DNA from: Spirochaetales bacterium
Lineage (GTDB): Bacteria; Spirochaetota; Spirochaetia; SZUA-6; DRHE01
Direction: 5' to 3'
DNA length: 8,365 bases
Assembly (NCBI GenBank): GCA_011049745.1
Contig: DRHE01000266.1
Location: 1-8,365, forward strand
This document shows positions 1 to 6,937 of the stretch, piece after piece. The notes below the pieces were generated by a model. The model worked only from the letters and a program-made list of their open reading frames with translations. It ran no database searches and was not told the origin of the DNA. The stretch's first letter is position 1; each line of letters opens with the position of its first letter. The position numbers were made by a program, and so were the translations under genes.

Positions 1-258
1 CGGAGTTTCGCGGAAAAAGAAAATAGAAAGGTAAACCTTGATCCGGGAATTCTCTCTTTAAGCCGTTTTATTCTGGCCAGCACCAAGGACAGTTCCCACC
101 GGATTCCCTTGAACTCCGGTATTTACGGTGAAATAACCCTGATATATGAGAAGAATGAGTTCAGGCCGGTGGAGTGGACCTATCCTGATTATCAGAGTGA
201 AAAGTACTGTTTAATATTAAAGGAAATTCGAGCCCTCTATATGAAACAGCTAAAATAG
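1..258 (+). CDS. DUF4416 family protein, C-terminal part (5' end outside window)
   Basis: Frame 1 is open from the first base to a TAG at 256-258 and gives 85 residues. The visible part carries what I recall as the DUF4416 signature: VNLDPGIL (residues 11-18), then LASTKDSSHRIPL, GIYGEITLIYE and WTYPDY, ending in an R-x-x-Y-x-x-QL type tail. The family is about 180 residues long, so roughly the last half is here. Its function is not known to me; it is a small conserved soluble bacterial protein. The usual aromatic residue in the HRIYL motif is Pro here. The gene is followed by a 199-base gap before clpS, so it probably belongs to a different transcript from the Clp genes. Family assignment is from remembered motifs, with no search done. 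Confidence 0.82.
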   Translation, partial: RSFAEKENRKVNLDPGILSLSRFILASTKDSSHRIPLNSGIYGEITLIYEKNEFRPVEWTYPDYQSEKYCLILKEIRALYMKQLK

Positions 259-270
259 CCTTCATATAAT
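241..270 (+). promoter_or_regulatory. candidate sigma-70 type promoter overlapping the end of the DUF4416 gene
   Basis: A perfect -10 hexamer TATAAT lies at 265-270. An 18-base spacer separates it from ATGAAA at 241-246, which matches the -35 consensus at 4 of 6 positions. Transcription would start near 277 and could serve clpS-clpA. The -35 part lies in the last codons of the preceding gene, so chance is quite possible. Confidence 0.3.
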
Positions 271-341
271 CTTAGTAAGCCAGTACTGTACCGCCGCGCG
301 GGTAAAGTGCACCGTCAAAGTCAGAGATTACCATGGCAGTT

Positions 342-369
342 TTTTCAAAGATTATAGGCCGACTATATT
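342..369 (+). promoter_or_regulatory. candidate sigma-70 type promoter upstream of clpS
   Basis: TTTTCA (342-347, 4 of 6 to the -35 consensus) and TATATT (364-369, 5 of 6 to the -10 consensus) are 16 bases apart. This would start transcription near 376, about 80 bases before the clpS start codon. It competes with the TATAAT candidate at 265-270. Neither is proven, and the region is AT-rich enough for chance matches. Confidence 0.3.
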
Positions 370-457
370 TTACTATGTATCTGTTGCCCATTAAGATCAA
401 GTGTAATATCTTAAAACCAGGTAAACAAATAAATTTGCTAAAGCAGGGGCTAAAAAA

Positions 458-775
458 TTGAGTGAAGAAAATGGAGTTGCTTTAGAAGAAGAAAGCGCAG
501 TTGATTATCAGGCGGAGCTTGAAGAACCCAGGATGTTCCGGGTGATTTTACATAATGATCACTACACAACTATGGATTTTGTAGTGGAGGTGCTTACCGG
601 GATTTTTCATAAGCCGGCTGCGGAGGCAACCCGGATTATGCTGGACGTGCATAAGAAGGGAATAGGTATAGTCGGTGTATACACTCTTGATATTGCCGCA
701 ACAAAAGTGGCGCAGGTGGATATTATGGCCAGAGAGCGGCAGTTCCCCCTTAAGTGCAGCTATGAAGAGGTCTGA
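458..775 (+). CDS. clpS: ATP-dependent Clp protease adaptor ClpS
   Basis: ClpS binds proteins with destabilising N-terminal residues (N-degrons) and hands them to the ClpA N-domain for degradation by ClpAP in the cytoplasm. The 105 residues match family length. After a variable acidic N-terminal tail (1-25) come the core motifs: VILHND (29-34), YTTMDFVVEVL, EATRIMLDVHKKG (56-68), GVYTLDIAATKVAQV and a PLKC tail. The degron-pocket residues I would align with E. coli N34, D35 and H66 are N33, D34 and H65. The residue after the Asn-Asp pair is His35, where Asp is usual. The start is TTG at 458, chosen because of an AGGGG ribosome-binding site (446-449 region) at normal distance and no better ATG upstream; the next ATG (533) would remove the tail. 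It is followed by clpA after 6 bases, so the two are co-transcribed. Confidence 0.95.
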   Translation: MSEENGVALEEESAVDYQAELEEPRMFRVILHNDHYTTMDFVVEVLTGIFHKPAAEATRIMLDVHKKGIGIVGVYTLDIAATKVAQVDIMARERQFPLKCSYEEV

Positions 776-781
776 ATAAAA

Positions 782-3082
782 TTGGAAATAAATCTGGAGC
801 TCAATCAGATAGTTATGGCCGGCTTCAACGAGGCCAGGGAAAGGCGCCATGAATATGTAATGCCCGAGCACCTCCTGTACGCTTCTCTTTTTTTTGATGG
901 TGGAAAAGAGATAGTTACCCGCTGTGGCGGAAATGTTCCGGAGCTGAAAATAAAATTGGAGAATTATTTTACCAGCAAAGTGCCGGTGGTCGAAGATATG
1001 GAACCAATGCAGTCCCTTGGCTTCCAGAGGGTTATGGAGCAGGCCATAGTGCACTGTCTCTCTTCAGAAAAGGAAAGTGTAGATCTGGGGGATGTTCTTA
1101 TTGCCCTGTATGGCGAAAGAGAATCTTTCGCTCTTTATTTTTTACTTGGCCAGGGCATAAGCAGGATGGACCTTCTGAATTACATCAGCCACGGTGTCGG
1201 AGTAATCCCCGCAGCCATGGAAGAGCATGCCGGCCGGCCGGAGGCTTTAGAAAAAGAAGAGGGGCGGAAGAAACAGCGTGCCGGGGCCCTGGAATCATTT
1301 ACTATCAATCTAACGGAAAAAGCGAGGCGCGGAGAGATTGATCCCCTGATCGGGCGTGAGGATATCCTGGAAAGGACTATCCAGGTCTTAAGCCGCCGGT
1401 TGAAGAACAATCCACTGCATGTAGGAGACGCAGGAGTCGGCAAAACCGCAATAACTGAAGGGTTGGCTCAATTGATAGTCGATGGGCAGGTGCCGCAGCC
1501 CCTGAAAAATCATTCAATATATGCTCTGGATATGGCTTCCCTTCTGGCCGGCACCAGGTTCCGGGGTGATTTTGAGGAGCGGCTGAAGAGGGTTTTAGCG
1601 GAACTGAAGAAAGAAAAAGAGGTGATACTTTTTATCGATGAAATTCATACAATCGTAGGCGCGGGCGCCGTGTCCGGGGGTTCAATGGATGCCTCAAATA
1701 TCTTAAAGCCCCTGCTTGCTTCCGGAAATATCCGCTGTATCGGCTCGACTACCCATGAGGAGTACAGGAAATATTTCGATAAAGATAGAGCCCTGTCCAG
1801 ACGCTTTCAGAAGATAGAGATACCTGAGCCCTCGGTTGAAGAGACTGAAAGCATACTGCAGGGGCTAAAAGAGAGATACCAGAGTTATCATGAGGTAGTC
1901 TATTCTGATGATGCTATTAAGGCAGTTGCCGAGCTCTCTGCCAGATACATTCAGGACCGCCATTTGCCTGATAAGGCTATCGATGTTATTGATGAGGCGG
2001 GAGCCTGGCTGCGGCTTTACGGCAAGGCTGAAGCTGGGAGCAGTACAAAGAGAAAAGGGAAGAGCCGCGGCGGTACCGATGATAAAGCGGAAAAGAGAGT
2101 TACAGTAAAAGTGATCGAAATGATAATAGCCAAGATGGCAAAGATCCCGGAAAGAAGTGTCTCATCGGCTGAAAATGAAAAACTGTTAAGCCTGGAAGAG
2201 GAGCTGAAGGAGTGGGTATATGGCCAGGACCAGGCGATCTCGCGGGTGGTAAGGGCCATCCGCGCTTCCCGCGCCGGTTTCCGTGATGAGGGTAAACCGA
2301 TTGCCTCTTTCCTCTTTGTCGGTCCCACCGGGGTGGGCAAGACGGAGCTGGCCAGACAGCTCGCCGGGATAATGGGCATCACTCTGCTGCGTTTCGATAT
2401 GAGTGAATACCAGGAAAGGCATACAGTGGCCCGACTCATCGGGGCTCCGCCCGGGTACGTGGGCTATGAAGAGGGCGGGCTGCTTACTGAAGCGGTAAGA
2501 AAGACACCCTACGCGGTGCTGCTGCTGGATGAAATTGAAAAAGCCCATAATGATATTTTTAATACCTTACTGCAGATAATGGATTATGCCACACTTACGG
2601 ACAACAGCGGCCGTAAAGCGGATTTCCGTAATATTATTTTGATCATGACCTCCAATGCCGGGGCCCAGGAACTGGGTAAACGGCTGGTCGGTTTCGGGGA
2701 GCGAAGTGTAAAGGGCGACGCATTGAATAGAGCGGTGGAGGATCTCTTTTCCCCGGAATTCCGCAACCGCCTCGATGCTACGGTAACTTTTAATGATCTG
2801 GATAAGAAAATAATCTTACAGATTGTGCAAAAAGAAATTGATCTTTTTAAGATCCAGCTGGCCCTTAAAAATGTCACTCTTACCCTTTCTAAAGGTTGTT
2901 TGAAATGGCTGGCGGAAAAGGGCTATTCTCCTCTCTTCGGCGCCCGGGAGATCTCCAGGCTTATTCAGGATAAGATTAAATCTTTTTTTGTTGACGAAGT
3001 GCTTTTTGGTTCCCTTGCACATGGGGGTCGGGCACGCGCGGAAATTGAGGGAGATGAGGTTATTATCAAGGTGGGTGATTAG
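782..3082 (+). CDS. clpA: ATP-dependent Clp protease ATP-binding subunit ClpA
   Basis: Hexameric two-ring AAA+ unfoldase that feeds substrates to ClpP. The 766 residues compare with 758 in E. coli. The order is: double-repeat Clp N-domain (1-145, the ClpS docking site), a charged linker (146-170), D1 with Walker A GDAGVGKT (215-222), Walker B ILFIDE (282-287) and arginine pair RR (340-341), then D2 with Walker A GPTGVGKT (514-521), Walker B LLLDEIEK (580-587), sensor TSN (623-625), and sensor-2 GAR (720-722). The tripeptide VGF (636-638) sits where the ClpP-binding IGL/IGF loop is expected, so it should work with ClpP, which is not in the window. No ClpB-type middle domain is present. A Lys/Arg/Gly-rich insert at 413-438 lengthens the link after D1. 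The start is TTG at 782, with the ribosome-binding site GAAGAGGT inside the clpS end. The gene is complete and in one frame. Confidence 0.95.
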   Translation: MEINLELNQIVMAGFNEARERRHEYVMPEHLLYASLFFDGGKEIVTRCGGNVPELKIKLENYFTSKVPVVEDMEPMQSLGFQRVMEQAIVHCLSSEKESVDLGDVLIALYGERESFALYFLLGQGISRMDLLNYISHGVGVIPAAMEEHAGRPEALEKEEGRKKQRAGALESFTINLTEKARRGEIDPLIGREDILERTIQVLSRRLKNNPLHVGDAGVGKTAITEGLAQLIVDGQVPQPLKNHSIYALDMASLLAGTRFRGDFEERLKRVLAELKKEKEVILFIDEIHTIVGAGAVSGGSMDASNILKPLLASGNIRCIGSTTHEEYRKYFDKDRALSRRFQKIEIPEPSVEETESILQGLKERYQSYHEVVYSDDAIKAVAELSARYIQDRHLPDKAIDVIDEAGAWLRLYGKAEAGSSTKRKGKSRGGTDDKAEKRVTVKVIEMIIAKMAKIPERSVSSAENEKLLSLEEELKEWVYGQDQAISRVVRAIRASRAGFRDEGKPIASFLFVGPTGVGKTELARQLAGIMGITLLRFDMSEYQERHTVARLIGAPPGYVGYEEGGLLTEAVRKTPYAVLLLDEIEKAHNDIFNTLLQIMDYATLTDNSGRKADFRNIILIMTSNAGAQELGKRLVGFGERSVKGDALNRAVEDLFSPEFRNRLDATVTFNDLDKKIILQIVQKEIDLFKIQLALKNVTLTLSKGCLKWLAEKGYSPLFGAREISRLIQDKIKSFFVDEVLFGSLAHGGRARAEIEGDEVIIKVGD

Positions 3083-3084
3083 CT

Positions 3085-4305
3085 GTGCCCCGGGTTGAGC
3101 TTACAGCACCGGCAGGAGACCGGGCCATGCTTAACGCTGCGGTGCAGGCTGGCGCTGATGCGGTATATTTAGGGATCAGGGGTTTTAATATGCGGGCCAC
3201 AGCCCGCAATTTTGCAGTTGAAGAATTAAGTGAAATTACTGAGTTCAGTCACCGGAAGGGTGTAAAGGTTTATCTCACCTTAAATACAATAATCTATGAG
3301 CAGGAGCTCCCGGCTTTAGAAAGAATCCTCCTCCAGGCAAAAGAGGCAAAGATCGATGCAGTCATAGCCTTTGATCTTGCGGTTGTTCATGGAGCGGCGG
3401 AGTTGGGGCTTAAGATACATATTTCCACTCAAGCCGGAGTATCAAATTCTGAGGCTGTCCGCTTTTATCAGCAACTTGGCGCCGGCCGTTGTGTATTGGC
3501 CAGGGAGTGTTCCCTGGAACAGATCAGGACAATCAGGGAAAAAACTGACGTGGAGATCGAGGTCTTTGCTCATGGTGCCATGTGTGTTTCTCTTTCAGGC
3601 AGGTGTTTCCTCTCCCAGTTCCTCTATGGCCGCTCGGCGAATCGCGGGGATTGTATTCAGCCCTGCAGAAGGGCTTACGATACCTATTTGCTTAAAGACC
3701 GGCAGGAGGGCGGAGAGCTGGTAATGGGAAATGACTATATTTTAAGCGCCAGTGATCTGTGTACCCTTCCTTTCTTAGAGCAGCTGCTTCCCCATGTCCA
3801 TTCACTGAAAATCGAAGGACGGGCCAGAAGCCCTGAGTATGTGGCCACGGTGGTAAGGGTTTATCGCGAAACCCTGACAGCTATAGAGCGGGGGTTAAAT
3901 ACACGGGATTTTAATGAAAAGCAGCTGGAAAAATTAAAAGGTGTTTACCACCGTGGCTTCTCCGGCGGCTTTTACCTTGGCAAGCCGATAGATGAGTTTA
4001 CTAAAGCTCCGGGATCTCAGGGGAAAATGAGAAAAATGAGCCTGGGTTCAATCAGAAATTTTTACAGCAGAATAGGGGTGGCGGAAATAGCAGTTACGGC
4101 GAATGAACTGAAACTGGGCGATGAGATATTGATTATCGGACCCAAAACCGGTGTGGTAAGCGAGAAAGTGGCCTCCCTGCAGGTAGAGCACCAGCGGGTT
4201 GAGTCGGCAGCAAAGGGAGAATTGGTGGGAGTTAAATTGAGCTCCAGGGTAAGAAGAAACGATCAGGTCTTTCTCCGGCAGGAAATAGAGAAGGGAGAAG
4301 ATTAA
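3085..4305 (+). CDS. U32 family protein (peptidase U32-like, TrhP/UbiU type)
   Basis: The 406-residue protein starts ELTAPAGD and shows GADAVYLG (23-30), as in U32 proteins. The family signature is present at 159-177: ExFxxG[AS]xC followed by GRC and S. Cysteines at 167, 174, 190 and 226 have spacing close to the [4Fe-4S] ligands that I recall for UbiU; C194 is a further candidate. The C-terminal 75 residues look like the small beta-barrel domain that closes many members. Relatives include tRNA U34 hydroxylation proteins (TrhP, formerly YegQ) and ubiquinone hydroxylation proteins (UbiU/UbiV). Despite the name, protease activity is doubtful for most members. Which substrate this one uses cannot be told. 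The start is GTG at 3085, two bases after the clpA stop, with an AAGGTGGGTG binding site inside clpA, so it is translationally coupled. The terminator at 4325-4349 follows. Confidence 0.88.
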   Translation: MPRVELTAPAGDRAMLNAAVQAGADAVYLGIRGFNMRATARNFAVEELSEITEFSHRKGVKVYLTLNTIIYEQELPALERILLQAKEAKIDAVIAFDLAVVHGAAELGLKIHISTQAGVSNSEAVRFYQQLGAGRCVLARECSLEQIRTIREKTDVEIEVFAHGAMCVSLSGRCFLSQFLYGRSANRGDCIQPCRRAYDTYLLKDRQEGGELVMGNDYILSASDLCTLPFLEQLLPHVHSLKIEGRARSPEYVATVVRVYRETLTAIERGLNTRDFNEKQLEKLKGVYHRGFSGGFYLGKPIDEFTKAPGSQGKMRKMSLGSIRNFYSRIGVAEIAVTANELKLGDEILIIGPKTGVVSEKVASLQVEHQRVESAAKGELVGVKLSSRVRRNDQVFLRQEIEKGED

Positions 4306-4929
4306 TTGTCCGGTTGGAAAGTACAGGAGGGATCAGGATCCCTCCTTTTAAATTTTATTCTTTTACTTTTCCTGGCCTCCTCCTTTACCATCTCTGCTTC
4401 GGATTTAGCTGTAGATCTGATGCTCGGTTTTAATGGTTTCATTAAGCTGGGGAGCACATTTTAAGCCGGGACAATTCACCGATAGAAGAGCTGCTGCCTG
4501 TTGAGCTGCTCGGTATTGAAGTGCTGGAACCTCCGGGTGCTCTTGAATTTCCGGAAAAGGTGGCTGTGGCTAATTCCCGTCTTATTTCAGGAGAAGTGCT
4601 CTTCGGGGAAGAGGATACACCCCTGATAGTCAGGCAAAAAAGGGGTAAGGGTTTTGTATTTTTTATGGCCTTTGACAGCTCGGAAGCGCCCCTCTCCGAC
4701 TGGCCGGGAAAGATCGCTCTCTAGCAGCAATTTGCTGAAAGTGGATAGCCTGGAGTCCGGTATGAAGGAAGCACTGCTTGAAAGCCTCACCGGGAGAGAA
4801 TTGGCAGATATTATGATAATCGGCTGGATAAGGGAACCGGTTCTGGCAATTAAAAGTGAAGGCAGCTTCTTGAAGCGGCAAAACCTCTCCCTGGTCTATC
4901 TGCCGATAAATATTGGCGAGGGTTTTTAA
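4306..4929 (+). pseudogene. secreted glutamine-amidotransferase-like protein, broken (three frames, middle missing)
   Basis: Three pieces of what looks like one protein lie end to end. Piece A (frame of 4306, stop TAA 4462-4464) has a hydrophobic signal-peptide core (NFILLLFLASS, then SAS) and DLMLGFNGFIKLG, the usual start of the mature protein in this group. Piece B (frame of 4446, stop TAG 4722-4724) has ELLPVELLG, PLIVRQKRGKGFVFFMAFD and DWPGKIAL. It resembles the end of the GATase-like domain of large secreted proteins found beside MoxR/VWA genes. Piece C (stop 4927-4929) has ADIMIIGWIREPVLAI and LSLVYLPI and fits the C-terminal part. Such proteins are usually several hundred residues; here fewer than 210 codons remain. 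A large gap between A and B and a small indel between B and C are inferred. TTG 4306 has the site AAGGGAGAAG upstream and touches the U32 stop. Family recall only. Confidence 0.6.
4325..4349 (+). terminator. Rho-independent terminator after the clpS-clpA-U32 operon
   Basis: AGGAGGGATC (4325-4334) is exactly complementary to GATCCCTCCT (4337-4346). In practice this gives a 9-base-pair stem with a CAGG tetraloop. TTTT at 4346-4349 and further T-rich sequence to about 4377 follow. It begins 19 bases after the U32 stop codon, the normal place for an operon terminator. It also lies in frame inside the first codons of the following broken gene if that gene starts at TTG 4306, which is a conflict discussed under findings. 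Confidence 0.75.
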
Positions 4930-4933
4930 GCAG

Positions 4934-5437
4934 ATGAAAGATCCAATTGTGCAGGAAGGAATGCAGGTCTATTTTTATCTTAACAGGATTCGCAACATAT
5001 ACTTTCATTATCTGCTTATTTCTGCGGTTGTCCTTTTCCTGGCTTGGCCCGGTCAGCCCTTCTATTATTACCTTGATTTCAACCGTCACCCTTTAAGCTT
5101 CCAGATCATCTCTATTGCCACTTTGCTGCGGGGAAAGATTGTTTTTTCTTTTTTTCACACCCTCTTTTTGCTCACCTTTTCACTGCCCTTCCTGCTGGCG
5201 AGCTTAAGCATTTCAGGGTTGTCTCTCTCTGAGCTTTATTTTTCGCTGCTCGTTGTTTTTACCGCATCCCTGACCTGTCGCATTATAGGCCTGCTGCTGG
5301 CAGCGATTTTTGCGGAGCGCTCCTTTCTCCTGGAGCTCTCCATGATGCTTTCACTAATAATCCTATATATCCCCCCGATTTCTCTTTTCCCGCAGGCAAG
5401 TGCTATTACCATACTGCTGAATTCAATTTATTTATAG
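4934..5437 (+). pseudogene. ABC-2 type transporter permease, internally shortened
   Basis: From ATG 4934 the frame gives 167 residues beginning MKDPIVQEGMQ, like the MKNPIVxKE start of ABC-2 type permeases found in MoxR/VWA clusters. A first membrane segment (about HYLLISAVVLFLAW) is followed after ~30 residues by RGKIVFSFFHTLFLLTF and two or three more hydrophobic segments up to the stop. The conserved cytoplasmic stretch normally found between these (of the type AGSISGERExxTxDLL) is absent, and the protein is well below the usual 250 or more residues. I infer an in-frame loss around 5080-5130, and the C-terminus also looks short. The ORF itself is open, so a short membrane protein could still be made. 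A GCGAGGG site at 4915-4921 may serve as ribosome-binding site. No ABC ATPase gene is visible in the window. An upstream in-frame TTG (4913) is a less likely start. Confidence 0.55.
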
Positions 5438-5550
5438 CCAGGTTTCCTCTTCCAAAAGTAAAAGTATACCATCCTTTGTTTTAAATGCAGGTTGTGAATG
5501 GTTCTGTCGTCAGCCTATTGCCTTAATTGGGCACGATGGGTTGGAACTGG

Positions 5551-5578
5551 GAGGAAGCCGGAGTGATCCGGTTTCCTT
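5551..5578 (+). repeat. 12-bp hairpin with GTGA (GNRA) tetraloop
   Basis: GAGGAAGCCGGA (5551-5562) pairs without a gap with TCCGGTTTCCTT (5567-5578) around the loop GTGA. Two of the 12 pairs are G-T wobbles (5557/5572 and 5551/5578). No T tract follows, so it is not a normal terminator. It could be a structured RNA element, a palindromic repeat unit, or chance within coding sequence. Confidence 0.5.
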
Positions 5579-5583
5579 ACCAC

Positions 5584-5614
5584 ATCGCTCACTGCCCCCC
5601 GGGGGTGAGTCGAT
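5584..5614 (+). repeat. second hairpin, imperfect inverted repeat
   Basis: ATCG pairs with CGAT, CTCAC with GTGAG, and CCC with GGG, giving 4+5+3 base pairs with a one-base bulge (T5610) and a two-base bulge (TG 5593-5594). The core holds CCCCCCGGGGG (5595-5605). It begins six bases after the hairpin at 5551-5578, so the two may form one structured unit. Confidence 0.4.
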
Positions 5615-5761
5615 TGTTCCGGAAGAGAGAAGACTCATTGATTTTCGGAGAGAGATTGAAGAGGTGATCAGGAAGGAGGAAGTCCCCCTCAATTACCGGG
5701 AGTATATAAAGAATTATTTTTTAAAAATCAACATTATTCAGGATTGAAGTCAGGAGATTAT

Positions 5762-6937
5762 ATGGCAAATAAGCAGAGCGAAAAAGATGTGTCAGCAAGG
5801 GTGGAGGACTTTCAAGAGAGTTACCGCCGCATAAAAGAGGAGATTTCCCGCATGATTGTGGGCCAGGAGGGTATAATTGACGGTATCCTTATCGCTCTTT
5901 TCAACGGTGGACATGCGCTGCTTGAGGGTATTCCCGGATTGGGAAAGACCTCGATAATAAAGAGTCTTGGTGAGGTTCTGGATTTAGATACCTGCAGAAT
6001 TCAATTTACTCCCGACCTTATGCCGGCGGATATAATCGGCACCAACATTCTTCTGCAGGATGAGCAGGGCAAAAGGCTTTTCCAGTTTCAAAAGGGACCC
6101 CTCTTTGCGAATATTGTGCTGGCGGATGAGATAAACCGTGCCACACCAAAAACCCAGTCCGCGCTCTTAGAGGCTATGCAGGAGCAGCGAATAACCGTAA
6201 GCGGCAAAACCTACCGGTTGCCACCCCCTTTTATTGTGCTGGCCACTCAAAATCCAATTGAAATGGAAGGGACCTATCCCCTGCCCGAAGCGCAGATGGA
6301 CCGCTTTTTCTTTAAATTAATAGTCGAATATCCTTCAGTAGAGCAGATGTCGGAAATCCTGGATAAAACCACCTGTGAATACCGGGCTGATCTCAAAAAG
6401 GTCGGGGATTCTGTTTTTATTGAAGAGGCAAAAGAGTTGATCCGTTTGGTGCCTCTGGCCGCCCATGTTAAAGATTATTGTGTGCGCTTAACTCAAGCCA
6501 CCCGCCCGGAAACGGAATACAGCTCCGCTATGGCGGAAAAATATATTCGCTATGGCTCCAGCCCCAGGGGCGCCCAGAGCCTGGTGATGGCGGGAAAGGT
6601 AAAAGCCCTGCTCGATGCTCAGGGTTTTGAACAGGGGCTTAAAGAGCTTCTCTACCAAAAATTTGATATTGTGTTAATACAGATTCTGTCAGAGGAGGAA
6701 ATTGAACCGCAGTTTTCCGGTGATGCCAGGCTGATTGATCTGGAAACCGGGGCTCAGCGCAGCCTGCTGATCGATAAGCAGCTCTTGAGGTTCTACCGTG
6801 ACCGAACTTTTAAGTTTTTTAAAAGAATCGAAGAATTCTCTCTGGAGCGGGGGATTGAATATCTCCGAACCAGTACCGTGGTACCCTTTGAAGACCTGAT
6901 CCTTAAATACTTGAGCCAGGGGCTTCACCTGCGATGA
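5762..6937 (+). CDS. MoxR-type AAA+ ATPase fused in frame to the C-terminal part of a DUF58 protein
   Basis: MoxR ATPases act as chaperones for VWA-domain partners and are normally followed by separate DUF58 and BatA-type genes. Numbering from ATG 5762 (391 residues): Walker A GIPGLGKT (56-63), Walker B IVLADEINR (118-126), sensor ATQNP (161-165), arginine finger MDR (R181), and sensor-2 region GSSPRGAQ (265-272). Shortly after, at about 285-290, MoxR sequence stops. The expected lid helices (YVxPEDVxxxAxxVLRHR) are missing. From about 290 the protein matches the end of DUF58 proteins: LYQKFDIVLIQIL, SGDARLIDLETG and EYLRTSTVVPFEDLILKYL. So the lid end, the intergenic region and most of DUF58 are absent, probably several hundred bases. 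The start is ATG 5762 because of the site CAGGAGA (5751-5757); TTG 5744 has no site. The stop overlaps the next ATG (ATGA), as expected for DUF58 followed by BatA. Confidence 0.85.
   Translation: MANKQSEKDVSARVEDFQESYRRIKEEISRMIVGQEGIIDGILIALFNGGHALLEGIPGLGKTSIIKSLGEVLDLDTCRIQFTPDLMPADIIGTNILLQDEQGKRLFQFQKGPLFANIVLADEINRATPKTQSALLEAMQEQRITVSGKTYRLPPPFIVLATQNPIEMEGTYPLPEAQMDRFFFKLIVEYPSVEQMSEILDKTTCEYRADLKKVGDSVFIEEAKELIRLVPLAAHVKDYCVRLTQATRPETEYSSAMAEKYIRYGSSPRGAQSLVMAGKVKALLDAQGFEQGLKELLYQKFDIVLIQILSEEEIEPQFSGDARLIDLETGAQRSLLIDKQLLRFYRDRTFKFFKRIEEFSLERGIEYLRTSTVVPFEDLILKYLSQGLHLR

Larger units (their letters stand above)
5421..5747 (+). pseudogene. C-terminal remnant of an unidentified cluster protein
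   Basis: This frame is open from 5421 to a TGA at 5745-5747, just before the MoxR ribosome-binding site. Only the last 50 or so residues look like a real protein: ESIVPEERRLIDFRREIEE and EEVPLNYREYIKNYFLKI. The second part resembles the tail (E-x-I-P-P-x-x-R-x-x-V-x-x-YF) that I recall at the C-terminus of proteins encoded just before moxR in such clusters. No membrane segment or domain precedes it. The upstream part (5421-5550) has an odd composition (QVSSSKSKSIPSFVLNAG) and no good start codon with a binding site; TTG 5541 is possible but unsupported. I read it as the end of a gene whose front is missing. The two hairpins at 5551-5614 lie inside it. Confidence 0.45.

Noticed and set aside
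281..301. Short palindromes CAGTACTG (281-288) and CCGCGCGG (294-301) as an operator
   Set aside because: Each is only eight bases and no repeat or known operator pattern supports them.
548..3022. Several minus-strand open frames of 68-168 codons opposite clpS and clpA
   Set aside because: They lie wholly opposite genes with clear family motifs, and their translations show no recognisable domain. They are shadows of the real frames.
5744..5761. TTG 5744 as the MoxR start
   Set aside because: It has no ribosome-binding site and overlaps the preceding stop. ATG 5762 has CAGGAGA at good distance.
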